Below, piece by piece: positions 18,058 to 26,931 of a DNA stretch of 64,000 bases. Position 1 is the first letter of the stretch; each line of letters starts with the position of its first letter. Below the pieces are notes generated by a model. That model was not told where the DNA came from and searched no databases. It worked only from the letters and a program-made list of their open reading frames with translations. The stretch is from Actinomadura opuntiae (lineage in GTDB: Bacteria > Actinomycetota > Actinomycetes > Streptosporangiales > Streptosporangiaceae). The translations under genes and the position numbers were made by a program. The DNA lies in contig NZ_JASNWF010000004.1 in NCBI RefSeq assembly GCF_030283205.1, forward strand, positions 310,001 through 374,000, written 5' to 3'.

Positions 18058-19506
18058 CTAGGGCGTGAGGGCGGTGTGGCTGTCGTCGGTGGGCGGCAGC
18101 CTGACGGCGGTGGGCGCGGGCATCAGCGGCAGGACGGTGAACAGGTAGCCGTCGCCCTTGCCCTTGGCGATGGTCCGGGCCCCGTAGACCGGCGCCGAGC
18201 CGGGCTGGACGGTGACGACGGCGCCGTAGCCCTTGTCGTCGTCGCCGTCGCGGGGCGGGGGGAGCTTCGTCTCGACGGTGCGTCCGGCGGCGATCCGGAC
18301 GTCCTGCGGGGAGCCGGCGCCCTGGCCGTCCATCGTCGTGATCCGGACGGTGGCGGCGCCGGCGGGCGCGGTGAGGACGACGGACGCGTCGTACCGGTCG
18401 TCGGCGATCACCGCGGAGGCGCCGGACGCGCCGCCGAGCGGATCGGTCGCGGTGCCGTAGGCGACGTCGGCGCCGCGCTCGGCGGAGAAGCCGCCGATGA
18501 TCGGCTGGTCGGAGTCGAGCCGGACGGCGGCGGCCCGGCCCGACAGCACGCCGGCGAGGTCGATGGCGGTGACGCTCTGCGCGGGCGCGTCCACCTCGTC
18601 CTGGCCCTGCGGGGCGAACGCGCCGTCGGCGGTGACGGCCCGCACCTTGATCCGGGCGTCGTTCTCGCCGGGCACCGCGAGCAGCAGCCGGCGCTGGCCG
18701 TCGCCGCCGGGCACGCCCGGCACGACCAGGGACGTGGCGGGCTCGGGCGACAGCGGCAGCCACTCGACGCCCTTCTTCTTCCCGATCCGCACGCGGAGCG
18801 ACGCGGCGACGCGTCCGGCGGTGGTGTGCACGTTGAGGGCGAGGTCGCGCGCGGTCTTGACGATGTCGCCGAGCCCCTCCGGCTGCCCGCCGATCTTGAT
18901 GACGGTGGTGCCGTAGGGGGCGACGGGCGTGGCGCGCCCGTCGGTGGTGTCGAGCGGCCCCTCGCCGGACATCGCGGCGAGGTCGACGGACGCCGGCTGG
19001 GCGTCGACGTTGGTGAGGTAGAGGTCGAGGCCGTCGGCGGCGAGCGGCCCGGGGCCGAGGAACCACAGGTCGGTGCCGGGACGGGCGCAGCGGGCGTTGG
19101 CGAGGCCGCGGTCGTCGCCGTGGGGCCAGTAGGTGGTCTGCTCGGCCTCCAGCCCGGCGGCGAGGGCGCCGCTCGCGCGGACGGTGAACGCGTTCCCGGT
19201 CGTGTCCGTGTCCTTGGTCCAGCCCTGGCCCGGCGCGGTCATGGAGGCGATCGGGGAACCGCCGCGGGTGTCGGCCACGTCGAGGCGCCCGCCGGTCCGC
19301 TTCTGCGGCAGGGACTGGACGCTGACGCGGCCGCTCTCGTGGCCCGGGCAGACCATCACCGCGGCGTTGACCGGTTCGGTCCGGTCCTTCTCCTCGGCGT
19401 TGCCCGGCCGGGAGAAGGACGCGGCTCCATAGAGCGCGGCGAGGCCGACCAGGACGAGGGCGGCGATGGCGTAGCGCATGCCGAGGAGCTTCAGCACCTT
19501 CTCCAT
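18058..19506 (-). CDS. DUF5719-like membrane-anchored extracellular protein
   Basis: A 482-residue protein with one N-terminal membrane segment (about 10-30, YAIAALVLVGLAALYGAA) followed by a large extracytoplasmic beta-rich region of repeated Ig-like blocks (for example LYLTNVDAQPASVDLAAMSG, APYGTTVIKIGG, VVLTAPAGAATVRITTM). This matches the DUF5719 type found in actinobacteria beside a large GT2 membrane protein. The true start ATG 19506 lies one base after the stop of the upstream glycosyltransferase gene, so the two are translationally coupled and probably work together at the membrane. Enzymatic motifs are absent; a scaffold or accessory role is inferred. Confidence 0.85.
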   Translation of the reverse strand: MEKVLKLLGMRYAIAALVLVGLAALYGAASFSRPGNAEEKDRTEPVNAAVMVCPGHESGRVSVQSLPQKRTGGRLDVADTRGGSPIASMTAPGQGWTKDTDTTGNAFTVRASGALAAGLEAEQTTYWPHGDDRGLANARCARPGTDLWFLGPGPLAADGLDLYLTNVDAQPASVDLAAMSGEGPLDTTDGRATPVAPYGTTVIKIGGQPEGLGDIVKTARDLALNVHTTAGRVAASLRVRIGKKKGVEWLPLSPEPATSLVVPGVPGGDGQRRLLLAVPGENDARIKVRAVTADGAFAPQGQDEVDAPAQSVTAIDLAGVLSGRAAAVRLDSDQPIIGGFSAERGADVAYGTATDPLGGASGASAVIADDRYDASVVLTAPAGAATVRITTMDGQGAGSPQDVRIAAGRTVETKLPPPRDGDDDKGYGAVVTVQPGSAPVYGARTIAKGKGDGYLFTVLPLMPAPTAVRLPPTDDSHTALTP

Positions 19507-19507
19507 G

Positions 19508-22500
19508 TCAGCTCTCCTCGGACGCGACGGGTTCGGGCCCGGCTTCCGGCACCGGCTGCTTCGGGGGCTCGTCCTGCGCGGGCTCGTCCTTCGCCGGCTC
19601 TTCCTTCGCGGGCTCCTGCTTCGCGGGGGCGGCGGGCGGCGGCTCGTGGCGGACGCGGGCCCGGTGCCCGCCGCGCTTGGCACGCCGGCCGCGCCCCTCG
19701 CGCCGTTCGCGCCGTTCGCGGTGGCGTTCGCCGCTCGCCATCAGGGCGTCGGCCTGCGCGCCGGGAAGCGCCAGCACGGCGACGAGCAGCACCGCCACGC
19801 CCTGGACGATGACCCACGCGTGCCGCATCCGCATGCCGCGCGCCAGCGTGAACTCGCCGCCGGACGCGGGGATGTCGTAGCCCTGCGCCCAGCCGTCCAC
19901 GGTCCGCGACTTGAGGCCGCGGCCGTTCAGTTCGGCCTTCCAGCCGCCGTCGGACGGTTCGGCCAGCAGCAGCGTGCGGGCGCCGGTGCCCGCCGGTATG
20001 CGGACGCGGGCGTCGGTCTTGCCCGCCCGCAGCGGCGTGATGGTGGAGCCTTGCAGCAGCATCATGCGTGCGGAGTTCGCTTGCAGGCGCCACACCGCGA
20101 ACGTGCCCGTCCGGCTGAGCCGGGTCAGTTCGGGCGCCGCGTCCAGGACCTTGGTGACGGGGTCGGAACCGGGGTGCGGCACCAGCACGTACTGGACGCC
20201 CATACGCGACAGCGCGGGCCCGTCGTCGCCCTCCCGGTTGACGGCCAGGCCGGCGACCAGACCGTCCAGGCGCCGTTCGCCGGGCCCGTCCGCCTGGGTC
20301 TCGGCCTCGCCGAGCATCGGGCGGTCGCCGCGCAGCAGCGTGTAGGCGACGCCTCCGGACGGCCCGCCGCGCAGGACGAGGGTGCGCGGCCCGCCGGGCG
20401 CCTTGACGAACTCGGGGACGGTGTCCGCGCCGACCGTCCCGAGCGGGCCGTCCGCGCCCCGGGCGACCCACGCGCCCGCCGCCAGCAGCGGCGCGGTGAG
20501 CGCGGCGAGGACGACCACCGCGCCGCCCGCCTTGTAGATCAGGTGGTCGCCGGCGAGGACCTCGGTGCCGCGCTGGACGGCGGCGGTCGCGGCCAGCAGC
20601 ACCCCGGCGCCCGCGAAGAGCAGCGCGACGCCGGGCCAGGCCGGTACCGCGTCCGCGCCCTTGGTGACGGTGGCGGCGCTGGTGACGATCGCGACGAGCA
20701 GTCCCGCGACGGCCAGCAGCCAGCCCGCGAGGACGGCGGTCCGGCGGCCACGCAGCGGCAGCGCGCAGACGGCGGCGGCGAGCAGCCCGGCGAGCGTCCA
20801 CCACGCGGGCGTCCCCGGGCCGCCGGGGTTCAGGGCGAGCAGCTCGGTCGCGGTCGCGGGCTCGGCCGACCGGTTCAGGCCCGACTCCAACAGGAACCGG
20901 GACGGGTGCGCCAGCAGTCCGATCGTCCACGGGAACAGCAGTAGCGGCGGCACGCCCAGCGCGATGACGAGGTTGCGGCGCTCCTGCCGGCGGCGCCGGT
21001 CGAACAGCGCCCAGACCAGCCCGCCGCCCGCCAGGGCCAGCGGCCACGCGAGCGGGACGAACGCCATCGCGACGGTCAGCAGCAGCGCGACCGCCCAGGC
21101 GGCGCGTCCCGCGCGCTTGCGCAGCGTGGCGGCGTCGGCGGCGAAGCGCGGCAGCCCGTACATGCGGGCGACCTGCAGCGCGACCAGCGGGAGCAGGACG
21201 AGGACGACCGCGGTACCGAGGCGCCCGCCAGCGATGGCGCCGGTCGCGGCGGGCAGCAGCGCGTACACGGCGGCGAACCACACGCGGACGGCGGAGACGG
21301 GGATGCGGCGGCCGCTGCGGCGGGCGCGGCGCCCGGTCCGCGGCGGCTCCAGCACCAGCAGCCGGGACGCGCGGTAGGCGGTCAGCCCGGCCAGCGGGAC
21401 GCTGCCGAGCAGCAGCACCGACACCGCCAGCCACGGCTTGCCGAACAGGACCGTCGACAGCAGCGCCAGGAACCCGACGTACGGGGGGCTTCCCGCGTCG
21501 GTGCCGAGCCCGACCGGGTGGAATCCGGCCAGGTACTGCTCCCACAGGTCGCTCGCGCCGCCCCACGCGGGCACGAGCGCGCCGCCGCCGAGCCGTCCGG
21601 CCGCGGTGATCAGCGAACGCTCCGCCGCGACGGTGACGGCGGCGAGCGCCAGCACGACGAGCACGCCGGGTCGGGCCAGCAGCCGCCGGATCGGCCCCGG
21701 CTCGTCGGTGATCTCGTCCTCGGACTCCCGGTCGTGCTCGTGCGCGGCGAAGAACTCCGAGAGCGCCTCGCCGATCCGGCGCAGCACGACCATCCGGGGC
21801 TGGAACCGCCGGACGCTGCGGTGCACCCGCGCCCGGCCCTCGGCGCGGGCGGCGCGGGCCCGCCGCAGCCGGCCGGGATCGCGCAGCACGTCGGCGAGCG
21901 CGGCGAGCTCCGCGCGTGCGGCGGCGGGCCGTTTGGTGACCGTCAGGACGAGCGCGTGCACCAGCGACGCCCATATGTTGCGCAGCAGCGTCCGCAGCAT
22001 GGCGCGGAACGGCTGGTTCGCCAGCAGCGTGTGCAGGGCGTTGCGGCGGTCGCGGCGCAGCGGGTGCTCGGACGTCATGCCGATCTCGCGCAGCCCCCGG
22101 CGGGCGGCCTCGGCGTGGTAGACGACCGCGTCGGTCGCGACGACCACCCGGTGCCCGGCCGCGTGCGCCCGCCAGCAGAAGTCCAGGTCGTCGCGGAAGA
22201 TGCCGTACTCGACGTCGAAGCCGCCGAGCCGGTCCCACACGTCGCGCCGCACCAGCATCCCGGCGCTGGAGACGGCCAGCACGTCGCGGACGCCGTCGTG
22301 CTGGCCCTGGTCGAACTCGCGCCGGTCGATGCCGGTCCAGCGCCGCCCGGCCCCGTCGACCGACGTCCCGGCCTCGCGCAGCACGCGCCGGTCGCCGAAG
22401 TCGCGGAGCTTGGGGCCGAGGACGGCGATGTTCGGGTCGGCCTCGGCGGTCCGCAGCAGGTGGCCGAGCGCGTCGTGGTCGGGCATCGAGTCGTCGTGCA

Positions 22501-22816
22501 GCAGCCAGACCCACTCGGTCCTGGGGTTGCCCGGGTCGTCGTCGGGGACGGGGGCGGACGCCGCGTCCTGGCGGAGCGCCTCGGCGACGGCCTCGCCGTA
22601 CCCGGTGGTGCGGGGAAGCGTGAGGACCTCGCGCCCGCCGACGACCTCGGCGAGGACCGCGGGCCCGCGGTCGCGGCTCGCGGTGTCGACGGTCACCAGG
22701 CGCTGCACCGGCCGCGCCTGCGTCAGCAGCGCCTTCAGGGTCTCCGGCAGCCAGCGCGCGCCGTCATGGGCGACGAGGACGGCGGTGACGACGTGGCGAT
22801 CGAGTGTGGGGGCCAA
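19508..22816 (-). CDS. large membrane GT2 glycosyltransferase
   Basis: A 1102-residue protein. Residues about 8-250 are a GT-A family 2 domain (VTAVLVAHDGARWLPETLKA, VDTASRD, LLHDDSMPDHDALG, then GGFDVEYGIFRDDLDFCWRA resembling ED(D)xxxxxR). A basic linker with an amphipathic stretch follows, then from about 390 on some twelve to fourteen hydrophobic helices with a large extracytoplasmic part and a basic C-terminus ending in a Glu/Pro/Lys-rich tail. The layout resembles actinobacterial galactofuranosyl- or rhamnosyltransferase fusions for wall polysaccharide; the sugar is not deducible. The only available start is TTG 22816, with no good ribosome-binding site. It is coupled to the DUF5719-like gene. 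Confidence 0.85.
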   Translation of the reverse strand: MAPTLDRHVVTAVLVAHDGARWLPETLKALLTQARPVQRLVTVDTASRDRGPAVLAEVVGGREVLTLPRTTGYGEAVAEALRQDAASAPVPDDDPGNPRTEWVWLLHDDSMPDHDALGHLLRTAEADPNIAVLGPKLRDFGDRRVLREAGTSVDGAGRRWTGIDRREFDQGQHDGVRDVLAVSSAGMLVRRDVWDRLGGFDVEYGIFRDDLDFCWRAHAAGHRVVVATDAVVYHAEAARRGLREIGMTSEHPLRRDRRNALHTLLANQPFRAMLRTLLRNIWASLVHALVLTVTKRPAAARAELAALADVLRDPGRLRRARAARAEGRARVHRSVRRFQPRMVVLRRIGEALSEFFAAHEHDRESEDEITDEPGPIRRLLARPGVLVVLALAAVTVAAERSLITAAGRLGGGALVPAWGGASDLWEQYLAGFHPVGLGTDAGSPPYVGFLALLSTVLFGKPWLAVSVLLLGSVPLAGLTAYRASRLLVLEPPRTGRRARRSGRRIPVSAVRVWFAAVYALLPAATGAIAGGRLGTAVVLVLLPLVALQVARMYGLPRFAADAATLRKRAGRAAWAVALLLTVAMAFVPLAWPLALAGGGLVWALFDRRRRQERRNLVIALGVPPLLLFPWTIGLLAHPSRFLLESGLNRSAEPATATELLALNPGGPGTPAWWTLAGLLAAAVCALPLRGRRTAVLAGWLLAVAGLLVAIVTSAATVTKGADAVPAWPGVALLFAGAGVLLAATAAVQRGTEVLAGDHLIYKAGGAVVVLAALTAPLLAAGAWVARGADGPLGTVGADTVPEFVKAPGGPRTLVLRGGPSGGVAYTLLRGDRPMLGEAETQADGPGERRLDGLVAGLAVNREGDDGPALSRMGVQYVLVPHPGSDPVTKVLDAAPELTRLSRTGTFAVWRLQANSARMMLLQGSTITPLRAGKTDARVRIPAGTGARTLLLAEPSDGGWKAELNGRGLKSRTVDGWAQGYDIPASGGEFTLARGMRMRHAWVIVQGVAVLLVAVLALPGAQADALMASGERHRERRERREGRGRRAKRGGHRARVRHEPPPAAPAKQEPAKEEPAKDEPAQDEPPKQPVPEAGPEPVASEES

Positions 22817-22857
22817 GGATCGCTCGATCTGTGGGACGACGGTTCTTCCTGTTCTCC

Positions 22858-22899
22858 TGCCGGTAACGCGGCAGCCGTTGCCGGTAACGCAGCAGCCGT
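22858..22899. repeat. 21-bp tandem direct repeat
   Basis: TGCCGGTAACGC followed by GCAGCCGT-type sequence is present twice head to tail (22858-22878 and 22879-22899) with a single G/A difference. It lies 42 bases upstream of the glycosyltransferase start and next to a strong hairpin. It may be an operator or a duplicated leader element. Confidence 0.55.
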
Positions 22900-22927
22900 G
22901 CCGGCCCCCTGGGCCGGCACGGCTGCT
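22891..22927. terminator. strong hairpin terminator after whiB
   Basis: A perfect 17-bp stem, 22891-22907 with 22911-22927, loop CCT. It stands between the whiB stop and the next gene on the same strand and lacks a U tract. Confidence 0.75.
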
Positions 22928-23079
22928 TACTGTACGCGCGGCCGGGGCCGCATGCTCCGGATCCCCCGGATCCGGGCGGAGCGGCGGCCGCCGCGGGCGT
23001 CCGGGAGGGGCTCAGCGCGGCGCCGCTCCCCTTCGGCGCCCGCGAACCCTGCCCGCCGGTGACCCGCGGGTCGTGCGCG

Positions 23080-23343
23080 TCAGACGGCCTGGCGCTTCAG
23101 CTTGCGGCGCTCGCGTTCGGACAGTCCCCCCCAAATACCGAAACGTTCATCGTGCTGCAGCGCGTACTCCAAGCACTCCGTCCGCACCTCGCATGCCCGG
23201 CACACCTTCTTGGCCTCCCGAGTGGAGCCGCCCTTCTCCGGAAAAAACGCCTCCGGGTCCGTCTGCGCGCACAGTGCGCGCTCCTGCCAGCCCAGCTCTT
23301 CGCCGTCCGTGCCGTGCGCCAGCGGGATGACGACCTCGCTCAC
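23080..23343 (-). CDS. whiB: WhiB-family iron-sulfur transcription factor (WhiB2/WhmD type)
   Basis: An 87-residue Wbl protein. The four cluster-binding cysteines are Cys25, Cys48, Cys51 and Cys57 (C-x2-C-x5-C), followed by the GIWGG turn (69-73) and a basic tail (RERRKLKRQ). TDPEAFFPEKGGSTREAKKV is the WhiB2/WhmD signature; that orthologue controls septation and sporulation (Streptomyces WhiB) or cell division (mycobacteria). The position beside fbiA/fbiB matches Rv3260c. GTG start with AGGAGG at six bases spacing. A sigma70-like promoter and palindrome lie about 90 bases upstream. Confidence 0.95.
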   Translation of the reverse strand: MSEVVIPLAHGTDGEELGWQERALCAQTDPEAFFPEKGGSTREAKKVCRACEVRTECLEYALQHDERFGIWGGLSERERRKLKRQAV

Positions 23344-23429
23344 AGCGCACCTCCTGCCCGTGGAACCCCCTGGTCAATGCCGTCCTCAAGATCTCTCCCC
23401 CGAGAAGGCATCGAAACTACACCGACGAA

Positions 23430-23459
23430 ATTACACGCGTGTAGCGCCCGCCCCGTCAA
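23430..23459 (-). promoter_or_regulatory. whiB promoter with overlapping palindrome
   Basis: On the minus strand TTGACG (23454-23459), an 18-base spacer and TGTAAT (23430-23435). The perfect palindrome TACACGCGTGTA (23432-23443) covers the -10 box and part of the spacer, so a symmetric regulator bound there would block transcription. The leader would be about 80 nt. Confidence 0.5.
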
Positions 23460-23566
23460 GCGGAACGAGTTTCCAGGGCGACATAGCGGGTTATGGGGTG
23501 AACCGCTCGCCGAACCTCAGATGAAGATCAGTTAATCCGCGGGTCAGGGCGCGGAACGGCCCGCGA

Positions 23567-24511
23567 TCACTGCGGCGGCGGGGGCCGGTCGTCGCGGTAC
23601 CAGTCGCCGCCCTCCTCGGGCCGCTGCTCGCCCTGCGGCTGCCCGGGGTGGGTGCCCTGCGGGCCCTGCGCGCCCTCCTGCCCGGAGCCGCCGCCGTAGG
23701 CCCGCGTCCACTCGCCCATCTCTTCCTGCTGGTCGGCGGGCTGCTGCTGGGGCTGCGGCTGCGGCTGCTCGCCCGACTGCCCCTGCCCGCCCTGAGGCTG
23801 ACCGTGCTGGCCGGGCTGCGGCTGACCGGGCTGGCCCGGCTGCGGCTGGCCGTACTGCTGGTAGGGCTGCTGCCCGTACTGCTGGTAGGGCTGCTGCTGC
23901 CCGTACTGCTGCTGGGCGGCCTGCTGGCCCTCGGCGCCCTGCTGGCCGTACTGCTGGTACTGCTGGTAGGGCTGCTGCCCCTGCTGCCCCGGCTGGCCGT
24001 AGCCCTGCTGCCCGTACTGCTGCTGACCCTGCTGGTAGCCGTAGTCGGGGTAGCCCTGCTGCATCTGCGGCTGCGGGCGGGCCGGCTGCAGGCCCTGGAA
24101 GACGGTGAACACGAACCAGGCGCCGACGCCGATCACCGCGATCTTGCCGCCCCCGGCCAGGAACACCGCGAGCTTGCTGAGCGCGCCCACCCCGTCGGCG
24201 GCCATCGCGCTCAGCCAGGAGACGACGGCGAACAGCGCGGTGACGCCGAGCACGCCGAGCCCGCCCATCGCGATGGTGCGCGCCTGCGCGGTCGCCGCGC
24301 CCCAGGTCGTCAGCAGCACCGCCAGGACGACCAGCCCGACGCAGACGATCTGCGTGAACAGGGTGTCCTGGGCCGCCGCGAACGCGCGGTAGGTGAAGGC
24401 ACCGCTGCCGCCGAGCAACAGAATGATGCCGGCGAGGAGTTGGACGCCCGCGGACGCGAGCAGTACCCAGGCGGCCGGTTCGCGCAGGCGCTGGACGGCT
24501 TCCTTGTTCAC
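23567..24511 (-). CDS. membrane protein with Gln/Gly/Tyr-rich tail
   Basis: A 314-residue protein: four hydrophobic helices in residues about 12-140 (WVLLASAGVQLLAGIILLLG, IVCVGLVVLAVLLTTWGAA), then a long cytoplasmic low-complexity tail dominated by QQ, QQPYQQYGQ and PGQ repeats, ending in acidic and Pro residues (WYRDDRPPPPQ). GTG 24511 has GGAG about eight bases upstream. I do not recognise a function. The tail resembles disordered, self-associating regions. Confidence 0.8.
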   Translation of the reverse strand: MNKEAVQRLREPAAWVLLASAGVQLLAGIILLLGGSGAFTYRAFAAAQDTLFTQIVCVGLVVLAVLLTTWGAATAQARTIAMGGLGVLGVTALFAVVSWLSAMAADGVGALSKLAVFLAGGGKIAVIGVGAWFVFTVFQGLQPARPQPQMQQGYPDYGYQQGQQQYGQQGYGQPGQQGQQPYQQYQQYGQQGAEGQQAAQQQYGQQQPYQQYGQQPYQQYGQPQPGQPGQPQPGQHGQPQGGQGQSGEQPQPQPQQQPADQQEEMGEWTRAYGGGSGQEGAQGPQGTHPGQPQGEQRPEEGGDWYRDDRPPPPQ

Positions 24512-24678
24512 GGTGTCTTCTCCAGACCGAGGCAATCGGATGACAGGCAAAGCTTTGCACATCCCGCCCGCCCTCGTCTCTGTCCCCCGCTGGCACGCAA
24601 ACCGCCGGAAAGGCCCGCGACGGCGCCGTCCGCGGGCACGAAAACGCACCACGCGTCGAGAGCCGGCCGCCGGAGTCC

Positions 24679-24684
24679 TAGGCT
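24679..24684 (+). promoter_or_regulatory. -10 box of leaderless fbiA transcript
   Basis: TAGGCT followed by seven bases and the fbiA ATG at 24692; no ribosome-binding site precedes the start. Confidence 0.5.
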
Positions 24685-24691
24685 GAGCGGC

Positions 24692-25642
24692 ATGAGGATC
24701 GTGGCGCTGGCGGGCGGCATCGGGGGAGCCCGCTTCCTGCGCGGGCTCCAGGCCGCCGCCCCCGAGGCGGAGATCACCGTCATCGGCAACACCGGGGACG
24801 ACATCTCCCTGTTCGGGCTGCGGGTCTGCCCCGACCTGGACACCGTGATGTACACCCTCGGCGGCGGGATCAACGAGGAGCAGGGCTGGGGGCGGGCGGA
24901 CGAGACGTTCACCGTCAAGGAGGAGCTGGCCGCCTACGGCGTCGGGCCCGGCTGGTTCGGGCTCGGCGACCGCGACTTCGCCACCCACATCGTCCGGACG
25001 CAGATGCTGGAGGCCGGCTACAAGCTGTCGTCGGTGACCGAGGCGCTGTGCGACCGGTGGAAGCCGGGCGTGCGGCTGATCCCGATGACCGACGACCAGG
25101 TCGAGACGCACGTGGTCGTCGACGACCCCGAGCGCGGCCGGCGCGCGATCCACTTCCAGGAGTGGTGGGTGCGGCTGCGGGCGTCGCTGCCCGCGCTGTC
25201 GATCGCGCCGGTCGGCGCCGACGAGGCCAAGCCGGCGCCGGGCGTGCTGAAGGCGATCGAGGAGGCGGACGTGGTGCTGTTCCCGCCGTCCAACCCGGTC
25301 GTCAGCGTCGGGACGATCCTGGCGGTCCCCGGCATCCGGGAGGCGGTCGCGGCGAACACCGTCGTCGGCGTGTCGCCGATCATCGGCGGCGCCCCGGTGC
25401 GCGGGATGGCGGACGCGTGCCTGGCCGCGATCGGGGTGGAGACCTCGGCGAAGGCGGTGGCCGAGTACTACGGGCTCGGGCTGCTGGACGGCTGGCTGGT
25501 CGACGAGGCGGACGGCGACGTGCGGGTGGAGGGCATCGAGGTGCGGTCCCGCCCGCTGCTGATGAGCGATCCGGAGGCGACGGCGGCGATCGCGCGCGCG
25601 GCGCTCGACCTGGCGCTCGAGCTGAAGAAGGAGGCGCCGTGA
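24692..25642 (+). CDS. fbiA: 2-phospho-L-lactate/EPPG transferase (coenzyme F420)
   Basis: A 316-residue CofD/FbiA protein, which joins the activated three-carbon unit (enolpyruvyl-diphospho-5'-guanosine in actinobacteria) to the deazaflavin Fo, giving dehydro-F420-0. Clear signatures are [14 protein letters not shown] at 6-19, [45 protein letters not shown] and [13 protein letters not shown]. The length is close to the mycobacterial enzyme. It is cotranscribed with fbiB through a GTGA overlap, and follows whiB as in mycobacteria. Confidence 0.96.
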   Translation: MRIVALAGGIGGARFLRGLQAAAPEAEITVIGNTGDDISLFGLRVCPDLDTVMYTLGGGINEEQGWGRADETFTVKEELAAYGVGPGWFGLGDRDFATHIVRTQMLEAGYKLSSVTEALCDRWKPGVRLIPMTDDQVETHVVVDDPERGRRAIHFQEWWVRLRASLPALSIAPVGADEAKPAPGVLKAIEEADVVLFPPSNPVVSVGTILAVPGIREAVAANTVVGVSPIIGGAPVRGMADACLAAIGVETSAKAVAEYYGLGLLDGWLVDEADGDVRVEGIEVRSRPLLMSDPEATAAIARAALDLALELKKEAP

Positions 25643-26925
25643 ACCTCCGGGTGTTCGGGATCCCCGGGCTGCCGGAGGTCGGCGAGGGCGATGACATCGC
25701 CGCCCTGGTCCCCGCCGACGCGGTCGAGGACGGGGACGTGCTGGTCGTCACGTCCAAGATCGTCAGCAAGGCGGAGGGCCGGGTCCTGGTCGCCGACGAC
25801 CGGGAGAAGGCGATCGACGCCGAGACGGTCCGGGTGGTGGCGCGGCGCAGGCACGCGCGCGGCGAGACCCGGATCGTGGAGACGCGGCAGGGCCTGGTGC
25901 TGGCCGCCGCCGGGGTGGACGCGTCCAACACCGCGCCCGGCACCGTGCTGCTGCTGCCGGAGGACTCCGACGCCTCCGCGCGGCGCATCCGCGCGGGCGT
26001 GCGGGAGCGCACCGGCCGGGACGTCGCGGTCATCGTCTCCGACACGCTCGGCCGGCCCTGGCGCAACGGGCTGACCGACGCGGCGATCGGCGTTGCGGGC
26101 CTCGCGCCGCTCAGCGACCTGCGCGGGCGCGACGACACGTACGGAAACCGGCTCGAAGCCACCATCACGGCCGTCGCGGACGAGATCGCGGCGGCGGGCG
26201 AGCTGGTCAAGGGCAAGCTCGACGGGGTGCCGATCGCGGTCGTGCGCGGGCTGGCCCACCTGGTCACGGCCGACGACGGGCCGGGGGCGCGGCAGCTCGT
26301 CCGGCCGCCCGACGAGGACATGTTCCGGTACGGGTCGGCGGACGTCCTGCACGCGCGCCGCACCATCCGCGAGTTCACCGGCGCCCCGGTCGATCCGGAG
26401 GCGGTGCGGCGGGCCGTCGCCGCCGCGATCACCGCGCCGGCGCCGCACCACACCACGCCGTGGCGGTTCGTCCTGCTGGAGTCGGCGGAGTCCCGGACCC
26501 GGCTGCTGGACGCGATGCGCGACGCGTGGGAGGGCGACCTGCGCCGCGACGGCTTCTCCGAGGAGTCGATCACCAAGCGGCTGCGGCGCGGCGACGTGCT
26601 GCGCCGCGCGCCGTTCCTGGTCGTCCCGTGCCTGGTCATGGAGGGCTCGCACGACTACCCCGACGCGCGCCGCGCCGCCGCCGAGCGGGAGATGTTCGTC
26701 GTGGCGACCGGCGCGGGCGTGCAGAACCTGCTGGTCGCGCTGGCGGTGGAGGGCCTCGGGTCGTGCTGGGTGTCCAGCACGATGTTCTGCCGCGACGTCG
26801 TCCGCGAGGCCCTGGACCTGCCGGACGAGTGGGACCCGATGGGCGCCGTCGGCGTCGGCCACCCGGCCGCGCCGCCGCGCGACCGCCCGCCGCGCACCGC
26901 GGACGCCTTCATCGAGGTGCGGTAG
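25639..26925 (+). CDS. fbiB: F420:gamma-glutamyl ligase / FMN reductase
   Basis: A 428-residue two-domain FbiB. Residues about 1-240 are the CofE-like ligase ([47 protein letters not shown]), which adds glutamates to F420-0. Residues about 245-428 are a nitroreductase-like FMN domain ([52 protein letters not shown]), which reduces the dehydro intermediate. The GTG start overlaps the fbiA stop, so translation is coupled. The ligase and reductase halves are fused as in mycobacteria. Confidence 0.96.
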   Translation: MNLRVFGIPGLPEVGEGDDIAALVPADAVEDGDVLVVTSKIVSKAEGRVLVADDREKAIDAETVRVVARRRHARGETRIVETRQGLVLAAAGVDASNTAPGTVLLLPEDSDASARRIRAGVRERTGRDVAVIVSDTLGRPWRNGLTDAAIGVAGLAPLSDLRGRDDTYGNRLEATITAVADEIAAAGELVKGKLDGVPIAVVRGLAHLVTADDGPGARQLVRPPDEDMFRYGSADVLHARRTIREFTGAPVDPEAVRRAVAAAITAPAPHHTTPWRFVLLESAESRTRLLDAMRDAWEGDLRRDGFSEESITKRLRRGDVLRRAPFLVVPCLVMEGSHDYPDARRAAAEREMFVVATGAGVQNLLVALAVEGLGSCWVSSTMFCRDVVREALDLPDEWDPMGAVGVGHPAAPPRDRPPRTADAFIEVR

Positions 26926-26931
26926 CCGGGT

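Noticed and set aside
22858-22899. CRISPR repeats
   Set aside because: Only two copies, no spacer between them and no cas genes.
23432-23443. BldD binding site at the whiB promoter
   Set aside because: The palindrome is even-centred and does not match the published odd-centred BldD pattern at key positions.
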